Shown here: positions 1 to 11,500 of the stretch, one piece after another
Layout: the number at the start of each line of letters is the position of its first letter
Numbering within the stretch: position 1 is the first letter of the stretch
Assembly (NCBI GenBank): GCA_036898135.1
Contig: CM072513.1
Span: forward strand, 78,247,463-78,311,462
Direction: 5' to 3'
DNA: 64,000 nucleotides
Source of the DNA: Oncomelania hupensis
Lineage: Eukaryota > Mollusca > Gastropoda > Littorinimorpha > Pomatiopsidae
Notes under the pieces: generated by a model
The model's input: only the letters and a program-made list of their open reading frames with translations
Database searches by the model: none
Told to the model about the DNA's origin: nothing
Made by a program: the position numbers and the translations under genes

Positions 1-98
1 CTTCTACCCCAGACCTCCTCCTCTCTCTTTCTCTCACATACAAAAACACACGCACTCACATGCACACACTAACAATGGAAAAATGAAATAGTGATTAC

Positions 99-226
99 CA
101 TTGTGATTGCTTCATTGATGACGATGCCCTTGATACTGGACTTGTCAAAGAATCGTGTCTGCTGATGACCAAACCAGAACTGTGTCCGCACTTGTACACC
201 CACACTTGGCAACACCAGTAGTGCTT
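99..226 (-). CDS. PIGH: PIGH coding exon 3 (core PIG-H domain)
   Basis: Acceptor ATTTCAG, donor ATG|GTAATC. It encodes the conserved core LLVLPSVGVQ ... IVINEAITM. The reading frame continues in exons outside the window. Confidence 0.88.
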
Positions 227-1245
227 CTGAAATCACATTATGCCTGTTACAAATAAAATTATTATTAATATTTAATTATTTCATCACCTGTGGATGTTTT
301 CTAATATATATACTTATATGACACAAAATCACAGAATCATTCTGAAGGTTTTCTATGCAACATACCTTTGGTAACTTTGTTGAAGAGCCTCAAGAACAGG
401 GCCACAGCAAAAAATACTGACAGCGCCCACAACATAGTGACATTCTGAAGGGAAAAAAACGCATCATGTCATTAAAAAAAAATAAAATGAGTAAATATTT
501 TCTCTGACTTTGCATTATATCATATTATATAATAATAATAATTTCCTATTCTTTTTCCTTTGCTCATTAACCATCTTTCACAACAATGGTCTGTTCAGCA
601 TGGTCTCTTATAACCCACATCTCCAGCATGTATATATATTTTTGTGTTGTTGTTTTTCATTATGATTTGATTTTTTAGTGCGTGAGAAGTGTGCTTTGAA
701 CCAATTTTTTTAATACAAAAAAGCGCTCTATAAATATCCTTATTATAAGAAGAAGATCTTAAGAAGAACAAATTAGTATTCATTTTGTCTGGAAACTATA
801 TAATTGAAAATTAAACCAGACATTGCTAACTATAATTTTAATGATACTAATGAAATCAATTGTGTAGAAGTATACAAACAAATAAATAATTACATATATA
901 TATAAATACATGCATATATACATACAAAGAAGTTAACAGAAAGTTCGTTTCGCTATTTGATTACCGCACAGGCTGTGAAGGCTCTTCTTTCGTCTTTGTA
1001 AATTCGTAGGCCTCGATTATGTTCTATGCAATATGTATGTATGTAAATGAGGCCTACGAAAGAACTTAAGAAGAGACTTTTTTAAATTTATAGCCTGCGA
1101 TTACCGTTTCGTGTAGTTTGAAGGCAGCACTCAGTGTTGTTGTGACCACAAAACTCGCCAGCAATCTGTAGGGATGAACTGTGCAGTGGTGCATAATAAA
1201 CTCACTGCCCGTCTTTCCATAATTCTTGTGTTCCAGTGTCGTCAT
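99..1245 (-). CDS. PIGH: PIGH, GPI-GlcNAc transferase subunit H (N-terminal part, 3 exons; gene leaves the window on the left)
   Basis: Three minus-strand exons: 1105-1245, 366-444 and 99-226. They join in phase (47 codons; 26 codons+1; 1/3+42 codons+2 making 43) with GT/AG sites, giving 116 residues. The third exon carries the family signature: LLVLPSVGVQVRT followed by IKGIVINEAITM, matching the PIG-H core (LLIIDSLGIQ...VKDIVINEAI in vertebrates). Exon 2 encodes a hydrophobic hairpin (MLWALSVFFAVALF, then LRLFNK), as expected for the membrane-anchored N-terminus. PIG-H works with PIG-A in the ER membrane complex that transfers GlcNAc to phosphatidylinositol, the first step of GPI-anchor synthesis. 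I chose the ATG at 1245 because the upstream in-frame codon at 1254 is TTG, not ATG. The remaining C-terminal exon(s) start to the left of position 1. The identification rests on remembered family motifs; no search was run. Confidence 0.88.
366..444 (-). CDS. PIGH: PIGH coding exon 2
   Basis: Acceptor CTTCAG and donor AAAG|GTATGT. The exon encodes a membrane segment (ALSVFFAVALFLRLF) ending in NKVTK and splits a Glu codon with exon 3. Confidence 0.85.
973..1076. repeat. Imperfect inverted repeat in PIGH intron 1
   Basis: CTCTTCTTTCG...TTCGTAGGCCTC on the left pairs with GAGGCCTACGAAAGAA...GAAGAG on the right, around a loop of about 35-40 nt. It could be a small MITE remnant or chance; no target duplication was identified. 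Confidence 0.35.
1105..1245 (-). CDS. PIGH: PIGH coding exon 1
   Basis: 47 codons from ATG to the donor ACG|GTAATC. It encodes a short basic head and the first hydrophobic stretch (LLASFVVTTTLSAAF). Confidence 0.85.
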
Positions 1246-1662
1246 CTTAACCAATAACAGTGCGCCAATCAGCCCATAATCAAGTCAAGACCTTCCATTT
1301 ATCGGAAGTGGCCATGATTTTGTTTAGAGTAGCCTAACCTTTCTTCGTAATAGCGTGTAATTTCCCCTGTCTTGTAGCAGACGATGTAAAGACGTTCATG
1401 ACCTCTGGCTACGTCTATTTTAACATATAAATTGTAGAGAGACATTAAAGAAATATAATAAATCCACTTAAATCAGCATCCCGAATATATAAGAAGTAAA
1501 AAAATTTTTTCCGATAGAAGCAAATCTTGATATTTTTATCTTGTTTGCGAAGTAGGCTCCCTTGTACAGAAATACGTCATGTGACAGTCGCAGACGAAAG
1601 AAGGGAAGAAATTTGTCAACAGAAGCTTCGGTTATAGAAGAAAATGAGATAAAACTTCAACA
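1246..1662. promoter_or_regulatory. Bidirectional promoter / 5' UTR interval between PIGH and VPS39
   Basis: These 417 bp separate the two divergent start codons. Two CCAAT boxes lie at 1251-1255 and 1265-1269, close to PIGH, and an ACGTCATGTGAC element lies at 1574-1585 near VPS39. No TATA box at a convincing distance from either start was seen, which fits a housekeeping divergent promoter. Transcription starts and UTR limits cannot be set from sequence alone. Confidence 0.6.
1576..1585. promoter_or_regulatory. Palindromic E-box GTCATGTGAC (CLEAR / M-box type)
   Basis: GTCATGTGAC differs by one base from the CLEAR consensus GTCACGTGAC bound by TFEB/TFE3 and contains TCATGTGA, the MITF-type M-box. 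It ends 77 bp before the VPS39 start codon. VPS39 acts at the lysosome, so MiT/TFE control is plausible; this is inferred from the motif and its position only. Confidence 0.45.
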
Positions 1663-1735
1663 ATGCATGACGCTTTCGAAGCCGATCCCATCCTTGACAA
1701 GTTGCCATTGGGCATCGAGTCAATAGCGTGTTACG
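1663..1735 (+). CDS. VPS39: VPS39 exon 1
   Basis: Start ATG in CAACAATGCATGAC; the second ATG at 1667 is out of frame. Donor TACG|GTAAGG, phase 1. Encodes the conserved MHDAFE N-terminus. Confidence 0.95.
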
Positions 1736-2547
1736 GTAAGGTCAACTTTATGCAAAATTAAATGGGTGTACTGTAGGGTAGTGTAGACTCCAGTAAAATT
1801 GTTTTTCGAGTTATGCGAACGATATGAAATTATAGATCGAATCTCTAGGATCGGTCATGCACTTTATTACTATCATTTAACTTCCATCCCCCTCCTTCAC
1901 CCCCTTTCCGATTCCCTCCTTTTAATCGCAGTCCTGTTCAATTCAAGAGTTCGTGAGGTCTTCTTGTGGATTTCGGCACTTCATCAGTTTATGATCATGA
2001 AGATGATTAGGCCTGTAATGAGGTCCATGAGTAGTATGCTGAACTTACTGCTGAACCATTCCCATGACATAGGTTGTACCGCACTTATACATACATATTA
2101 TATATATATATAAATTGCTTAGGCGGAAGTCCTTCTTCGCCTCTACTATAAAGTTTGTCCGGTATGGATGCTGATCTGGGCAGGTGCTGGGCGCTGTGGA
2201 TCGGCCTGCTGTGTGCTCAAAACCAGCGAAATCGTTATAGCCGATATTTCCTTACCGAACGTTTAACCGTTTCTGAGATAAATAAATAAACAAAATGTCC
2301 ACAAACTGCAATAGCCTCATTCCGCGCGCTTCCATTAAAAATCAAATTGAGGTTACAGCATGTTTTCCCATATAGACCAAAAAATTGACGGTCTTCATAG
2401 GAAGCCTTGGTAGCTTACTTAGTAAAACATTCGCCTATCGTGCAGGGCGACCCAAGTTCAAATCTCACGCGGGCCTTTTTTTTTTTTTTTTTTTTTTTTT
2501 TACACTACAATATGGATTTTTTTTTAAATTTAGGCTTTTTACCTTTA

Positions 2548-2624
<77 letters not shown>

Positions 2625-2693
2625 CTTATATCAAATTTTCTTTTAAAACCTTGGTGTTTTTTATGATTTCTATTTGTATTATTCTATATTCAA

Positions 2694-2731
<38 letters not shown>

Positions 2732-5512
2732 AGGATCGGGATGGGGTGGTACGTGTAGGTAAAAGGGGGCTACGGGTAGGTTTAAAGGGGCATGGGTAGG
2801 CATAACGGGGATACGGGTATATATAAGGGGGTATGGTGATGGTCTATTCCTTTCGAAGTCCCCTATACGCTTCTGTGTCCGGGGACGGTAATCTACCTAA
2901 CGAAACGAAACGATCTATTCCTTTCATCCATACCTGCGAATTCAAAGGGGAAGTATCAAGGAGGGTACAGGTAGGTTACAATTAGGGGGGTACTGAAGGT
3001 ATCAAGGGGGTATGGGGAGGTATCAAGTGGGTTCTGGGAGGTATCAAGGGGGTATGGTGAGGCATCAGGGGGGGTGGGGGTGGACGGGGAGATATCAGGG
3101 GGGGGGGGGGTATGGGAACCTGTGTTCCCTGGCTTGCCAGGGTACAAAACGACTAGTATATTTATATATTATACATATATATGGTTTCTCTTATTTATTG
3201 CAGAAAACATCCTCCTAGTGGGAACGAAGCAGGGACATCTCCTGCAGTACAAGATCTCTCGCAATCCGCCTACAGGTCTTTTTTTTTTTTTTCCTCTTGT
3301 ATGCTTATAGAAACATTGCTATAGTGTACCCTCACCACTAATCACTATACTATTGCGCCACCTTCCTGCTGCTGTAGTACTGTTATGTTGCATATGTTCA
3401 AACTAATACATTTACTTTTGCAGAGCCCAAAAAGTACCATACAGATCTTGAGCGATCCAACAAATCTTTCTCCAAAAAGCCAATAACACAGGTACGATAC
3501 ACAAATACTTTTGGGATTCTTAATTAGGTATATCATTGTTATTTGTCAATCAGTGTCATGGTATATATAGTGTAGTTGAGAAGGCATCACAAGCTGTCAC
3601 CCTTTATCCTCTAGTTGATTTTATGCTTTATGAGAGCACACTCAGTCAAATTACTTGTCACTGGAGTAGGCCTTCAGGCATCAGAAGTATGAAGAATTTG
3701 CCTACAGGGTGGGTGGGTTGATAAGTAATTGATTATAAAATATCTATGCATTGATTATAATATATAGCACTACTTACACTAACAGATCAATTTGTAGATG
3801 AAAAACAGTCCACATAATCTGTACCCAAAGACTGCAACTATATTAAATAGTATTTGTTTTCCGTGGGTGAACAAATACTACAGGCAAACAACAAAACAAT
3901 GTCCCCCCCCCCCCCCCCTCCTCTATACGCTTATTGTGTCCGGGGATGTAACATTTTACAAAACAATGAAGGTGAACAATAAACACAACACAACGAATCT
4001 TCAATTAAAATTAAATGCCAAGGTTTTGAGTTTATTTAAATCTCATTTTTTTAAGGAATGACTAGGCTAAATATATACAACTTTGGGCAACAATAGGTAA
4101 ACATGAATTTGTTTCTTCCTTATGTGCAGATAGTTGCAGTACCAGAGTTATTTATTTTGATAAGTTTGTCAGGTGAGTAGGTTTTAAATATGATTGGCTA
4201 GTCAATGATATTGTATCAGTTTTGTCTTGAATGAATAATATACTCTGTCAGCAAACTTTCAATATTTTTTTATTGAAATATTCTTCTCTTCTTCTTCTTT
4301 TATTAACCAGCTAGAATTCTGGAACGTTGTTCTGCAAAAGTAGAAAAATGTGATGCAAGCTGCGTGATCTTTCTGTTTTAGTATCTTCATCTTTATCATC
4401 ACCATCATCATCATTATTATTATCATTGTTACCATCATTGGTTTGCTCTGTATCTTCAGAATAACTTAACAGATTTTGATGATTTTTGTAACAGTGTTAG
4501 TGGACCGCTTTTTTTTTTAGCAGTCAGTCAGCCAAAACATAATAATGTGCTACTGTTTTTTTGGAGGCCTTTGTCCCAATACATTTGAATGGCTTGCCAT
4601 CTTGTCGATATTTGTGTTTTGCCTTTGCAGACAATATAATCAGTGTCCATGACCTCACCACTTTCAACTTCATCTGCACTGTGGCCAAGACCAAGGGGGC
4701 CACACTATTTGCTGTGGACTGTAAGGTAGGGTGACTAGTAATAATTACTCTGCTTTGCTGTCACGGCTGTCTATAAGCGGTACGGTCAGACGGTAGCTAA
4801 AAACAACCCTTGTTCTGCCTCTTATGTTCCCTTCACGCTGGCTGAACCGCCCGTAACCAGATCAGAGACGCCCGCTGGCCTTGGTGTAGCCTAGCCTACT
4901 GGCACTTGCCTTTAGTACTTTGTGGAGCTTATAATTATTTTAACCAAGCCTATTGCTGTAGCCAGACCTTAACGAACCGCCGGCGCCCTCTCTTACGATT
5001 TTGTTATAGAAATACATGACAGTTGTCCCTCACGCTATTAGAAACTACTTTTGCTCGCTATACATAAGTATTTTATGCCTAACAAAAATTCCTGCTGAAA
5101 CTGAATGTATTTTAAAAACTCATCCACTATTTACTATACATGAGAGAGCCCAAACAAACGAGAATACATTTAAAACCTCATCCAAAACAGCACAATTTAC
5201 AAGAATGCTAGACCTATAACACACAACCGAGAGAGAGAGAGAGAAAGAGAAAGAGAGAGAGACACTACACACACAACCGATATGATACACACAGTAGACA
5301 CATACACACACACTGAATGTAAACACACAATCAAACAAAGAGTAAATACAGTCAAGTTTTAAAGGACTTCACAAAACAAAGCTACAAACAAATGAGACAT
5401 AAGCAAATTTCAAAGTACAACAATTTACAAGACAGGGCCTAGGGCAAAATAACACGTAATGAAATGTTATGTGTTCGTTTGGTTTTTTTTTCTATGGAGA
5501 CATGCATTCACT

Positions 5513-5596
<84 letters not shown>

Positions 5597-8500
5597 AACA
5601 TTTAATAACATATCAGTCATCATATCCATATACAGCGCATGTAGAATGTGTATTGTTTTTTGCGATAATCTAGTGCGTGTAAATAAAAGTCACAGGAAGT
5701 CTATTCAGAAAATGAGCAATGGAACTTAACACCATGCAAAAAAAAAAAATGTTACTAACCAAAATACTGCAATTTACAATGAAAAAACACAAATGAGTGT
5801 GCATATGTGACGTACACAAATAATATTTTACACCTAATCATACTTTGGGGTGCCTGGTAGCTCAGTTGTTAGTGAACTGGTTTCCTAGGCCCAAGGTGGT
5901 GGATTCCATTCCCGTAAGGGGTGAACTTATGTGACTTAGGTACCAGACTATTCAGGTCATCCAGGGATTTCTCTGGGTACTCCAGTTTCCACCCTCCCTT
6001 CAATAATAGTATCTAAATCTAAATATTTCAAAACAAAACATTTGATTTCCTCTCCATCTTCTAATAGCGATCTCCCTGCCTTTACTCCACATGTTTGAGC
6101 GACAGATGTTTGTTGTGTGTGTGAGAGTGGGTGAAACGTGTGAGTATTTATGTTGCTACAGATCGCCGCCCTTTGAGCCTGATTGGTGATTTGGGGAAAA
6201 GCGTGTATATAGCATCCATTATTATTATTATTATTATTATTAATATTATTATTATTATTATTATTATTAAGCTGCTACTTTTTACAACCACTCACATCTT
6301 TGTAATTTATATTCAGTTGTAGTTGTATTAGAGAGGTTATTTTGTTAGGCCTCGCAGTCTATTCCAAACCTCCACTTTAACCCTTTTTGTGCATGCCTCA
6401 CACTTATCATCTCGATGAAGAAGACGTTAATAAAACAACCTAACCAACCTCACTTAATAACAATTTTGACAAAACTTGACCTTTATTCGTCGTATTCTTT
6501 GAACTTGGCTATAAATTTGGAGTCGCTATCCGGAAGGTTCTTGAATCGGGGGTGGCTTATAAATATATTTATATATGTAGATATAGCACAGCGGCTCAGC
6601 CAAAGCTTTTCAGATTTTGAGGTTAGGTCAGCCAGGCTAGCTATAAATAGCTTCGCTGATACTTCCTTTCACTGGAAGGGGGGGGTGCAGGCAAGCTATA
6701 AATAGCCCGCAGCATGCGAAATGCGGAGGCACTGAAATGTGCTGCTCATATAAGAAGTGAGCTGGTGTGATAGATATGTTGTTTGTTTTGTTGGGTCTGT
6801 TTGTTTTTTTGTTTTGTTTTTTTCCAAAATGTATCTAATGTTAATATGTAAGTGGTGGCTTGTTAATTGTGAGCTGGTTACCTATGCCAAAGGTTGTGGG
6901 TTCGAACCACAAATTGGATGACCTTACGTGATTTAAGTACGAGACTTTTCAGGATACTGAAGGTTTTCTCCAGGTACTCTGGTTTCATCCTCCCTTCAAT
7001 AATTGCATAGAATTCAGTCCATCTAAAATTTCAAAAATAAAAACTGATTTCTATTCTGACTTATGTAATAGCAATCTCTTTGGGTCAACACGCTTTGACT
7101 TTGATTGAAAGAAAGCGTGTGAAAGCATCCTGTATTATTATTAATTATTGTTATTACTCTTTAATCTATAATCTGGTTTATGGGAGTATTAGAGATGAAT
7201 TTTATAATATGCAGCAATTTTTCAACTATTCAGTATGTAAGTTAACTAATGCATAAGTTTTCAAATCTGTGATTGTCAGTGTTAGAATGATATGCAGAGT
7301 TTGATGATTGTATATTTTTTTAAGATGCTTTATAACGTTTATAATTTTGGGTAATATAATCTAATGTCTAACCCATGTGTGTGTGGATGTGTGTGTGTGG
7401 GTGTGTGTGTTTGTGGGTAGGTGTTTTATTTATTTATGTTGAAGTGCAATAAGGACATGTAGTGTGATATGTATTTTAAGTTTTACAATGTGTCGGAAAT
7501 GTTCTTGTTAATATGTACATAAGCGTGAGTACACGTACATGTTTACATGTTTATAGTACTGTTACATTTTATTACCTTTTGCTGACAGCAAATCCATGTT
7601 AGAATTTCTCCTTGGAGATAATAAAGTTTTCTGAATCTGAATCTGAATCTGAATCTAATCTAACATCCTCATGCTACAAATACCCCCGCTACAAACTCTC
7701 CTCTGCAGGCTGTCGATCCTTCTCAGCGCTTGGTCCTTCAACTTGGAACTCTCTTCTCTTCCTCGCTCTCTCTTCGCACAGCTGTTCATAAGCGGTACTT
7801 TCAGGCTATGGCTATAAATAACTCTTGTGCTGTCCCTTATCGCTGGCTGAACTGCTTGTAGCCAGATCAGAGATGCTGGCTGTGCATGGGTTTCGCACGG
7901 CATGGCCTGCTGGTGTGGCTAAAAATAGCTTACAGCTGGTGTGGCTGAAAGCTTACTTTCAGTGAAGGAAGTTTCAGCCATGTTCGCAGCTCTCCGAACA
8001 TAGCCACTTTCAAATCCAACTTGAAAACTCATCTCTTTTTTAAAAATGCCTGATCTTGTCTCCCATCACCATTATCATTCCTTCTATCCTGATTCAGACC
8101 ACCGTCCCCAGCCCCCTCACTCCTTAGGTGCTCTCCTTCTTCCCCTTCCTCCCTCATCTTTTATGTTGTACTTGTAAATATTCTTTTTTATGTTTGTGTT
8201 ATATCTTTGCATAATTTATTAGTGTATTGTTTTTGTTTCAAATCTTTTTTTATGTATTTAGATGGTAATGTTAAATGCGTGAGAACTGCACTTTGAACTG
8301 ATGCCATTAGTTAAAAGCGCTGTATAAATATCCTTATTATTATTTTGATTATTATTATTATTATTAGATAGTTGTGACTTATAGTCAGCTTTGGCTTGCG
8401 TATTTTTAATTTTTATTTGAAGGTATGCTAGTGCGCCTTGTACTAACTAGTCCAAGAAGTAATTACACTGGTCATTTGTAAATTTTTTCAGTGCAATTTT

Positions 8501-11500
8501 GTAATAAGAATGTCAGCTTTATGAATCATTGAATGTGTGTTTCCAGCCTCAGGACACAGTGACAGGCACAGTTCAGCACTACCTCAGAATGGGTGTGGCT
8601 TCCAGGAGAAAGATTCAGGTAGACCGTAAACCTTTTTGTTTTTTTAATATAATGCTACTACTGCTATTGCAGTTACTACTCCGACGACTATGACGATGAT
8701 GATGACAATGATGATGATTACTACTACTACTTCTACTACTATTACTACTACTATTTCTACTACTACTACTACAATGATTGTGACGACAATGATGACTACT
8801 ACTGCTGTTGCTGCTGCTGCTGCTACAACTACTACTACTACTACTACTTCTACTGCTACTACTACTACTACTACTACTATCTTCATCTTTTCCTTCACCT
8901 TCTCCATTCTACTTTATTATCATCATCATCACCACCACCGTCATCACCATCAACATTTGAGTGTGAAAATACTCTGACAATTTGAAAACAAGACTGTTTT
9001 GAGAGTTCATAAAAGCTTTACTTGATGGTCTCACTCTCCTCCTCATTCTTCCTAGTTCTAATAGTAGTATGTTAAAATTGCTTATTGTTTCATGATTGCA
9101 GTTGTTTTACTGGAAGAACAGAGATTTCCATGAACTTTTGGTGAGTGTCCTGTGTTATATTGTTTTCACTCCAATTAACTTAGAAAGCATTTAATTGAGA
9201 AACTTCAGAACTATGTAAAAGATTTTTAAGTAAAAGACACTTATGACTGGAAACTTTTGCTGACACAATTGTTAGAAACTTACACCGTTGGGGCATACAT
9301 TAAGTTATAACCTCTGTTACCATGGAGCAGTTTTAATATTGTTCACCAAACTACAAAATTATTATGTCAATTTGTAAAGCAGCCAAACTTTCGCTAGACC
9401 ACGATTTTAATATTGGTTATTACCAAGAAATGTACAACTATAATTTGTACCTGTCCTGAAATGTGAATATTTCTGTACTAGTGAACAATGCGAAAGTAAC
9501 GTATTGTTTTTGCTGCACTGCAATACTACATTTAGTGTTTATGTTATTTAATTATGCGCATGTTTTCTTGTATTTCTGCATGCATTGTGGTCTTTAGTTG
9601 TTGTTTTTTATTTGGAAATTGTCACGCCACACACTAAATTTCCTTGTAATTTTTGGGAACAATACATATAGCTTGAATCTTGATTTCATATCGGACTGCT
9701 TATGTCTAATAGAATTTTTGCTGGTGTCGGGCCGAGTGGAAATGCTACTAGCTTAAAGAAACGCTGACCCAAGTCCGAGTGTCGGAAGTAGTTAATGTTA
9801 TTCACCTACATCCAGCTAGAATCATGATCACGCGTGTAGTGAAAATTTCCTATTGTTTTTTCGTTTGTGTAATCTTACATCTATTTGCGTATTGAGTTTT
9901 TGTCTTGGGTTTCAGAGTGATCTGAGTGTGTATGACATACCCCACGCTCTGTCATGGAGCAAAGATTCGCTCTGCGTTGGCTTCAAGAGAGACTACTACA
10001 TCATCAATGTACGTCATAGACTAATTTCCTTCATTCTGTTCTTCTTTGCTGCAAGATCTGCATGACCCTTTAAAAAACAAATTGTATAGGTCATTCTGCT
10101 GATCATAGAGGCCATAACCTGTCTCTGTTTTAAAACATCCTCTGTACTTATTTTTGTAGATTACCCCACAAATGAAGTCAGGGGAAAGAGGTTTGTCCAC
10201 CATTCCAGTCTATCCCACATCTCCATAAAAAAAAGATGTAATCTTACTCTTTTTCATTTAAAAACCTCACCAACTAGAATTGTATACCTTTTGGCAAATT
10301 AGATGATAAGTGACATTTGTTTTTTAATCTTATATCATTTTTGAAATCTTAAGATTATTTTTTTTTCAATTTTTGACCGATTCAATTTATTATTTTTAAT
10401 TTTTTATATTTTTTATTTTTGGGCAGTCAACCACAGGCAGCTTGAAAGAGCTGTTTCCCCTGGGTACGCAGCAAACAGATCCCCTGGTGGCACGTTTGCG
10501 TGACCAGCGTCTCTTGTTACAGCGTGACAAAATGTCCATCTTCATCAACAATGAAGGAGAACCCACTCAGCGAGAACCCATCACATGGTCAGACATTCCA
10601 TGCTCCATAGGTTTGTGTTCTGGCTTTATTACTGTACACGATTTAAGATGATTAATAGGAACAAAAAAATGTTTGTAGGAACAGGAGCTATAATTCAGTG
10701 TACCCTTTTTCTACTACAAAATATCAGTTTTTATCAACACTGGGGGTAGAGAGTGATGGTCTGTGTATTAACTGTTACTGTCTTTTAAGGATTTCTAGGA
10801 TCTCAAACCTCTTTCTCACAAGGTGTACTGTGTTGTATTTTCCTAGAACACTTTCCTCCATACCTAGTGGCTGTCCTCCCCAAGTTTGTAGAGGTTCGAA
10901 CCATTGACCCCAAGCTGTTGATTCAGAACCTGTCTCTCAACAAGGCACGCATCATCTGTCAGGGCAGGTAAGTTTGTACTCTTCTTTTGATTTGTTTTCT
11001 GTAGAAGACAGTTCTTCTCTTTGACATTATTTTAGTGAGAAAGACTTTTGTATGAAACACAAAGAGCTTTGTTTGGTATGTAAAAGTAATTAATCAGATT
11101 TTAGTTTTTAAAAACATTTAAAATAAGGAAGAATAGTCTTAATTGATATGTGAAAGGTTTTCTATCAAGTGAGAAAAAAAAGAAGCTTTCAATGCTGTTC
11201 AAAACCTTCCTTCCACGAAATGACCGTGATTGGAGGAATTTGTTACGGTAAAAAAGTTTCAAATTAACTGCTTTATTTGTTTTATATTTTAGTTATTGTT
11301 TGTCACTCAAATAAGCAGTTTATGCTGATTTCTCAGGGGCAGCTATTACAATAATATTTTGGAAAGAGTGAAAAAGTCTAAAATCCCTGACCATTTTCTT
11401 CACACCACTCATACCTTCTTGAGAAATTCTTTTGCATTCTTAATTCTTTCTTACCATTTATTGACTGTTTCCTACCCTATGTATGTGCAGTCTGTCTTTT

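Noticed and set aside
1066..1254. PIGH start at 1254
   Set aside because: The codon there is TTG; the first ATG in frame is at 1245.
2401..2480. Functional tRNA gene
   Set aside because: Only A- and B-box-like segments are present; no cloverleaf with a usable acceptor stem, and it is followed by retroposon-type T and ATT runs.
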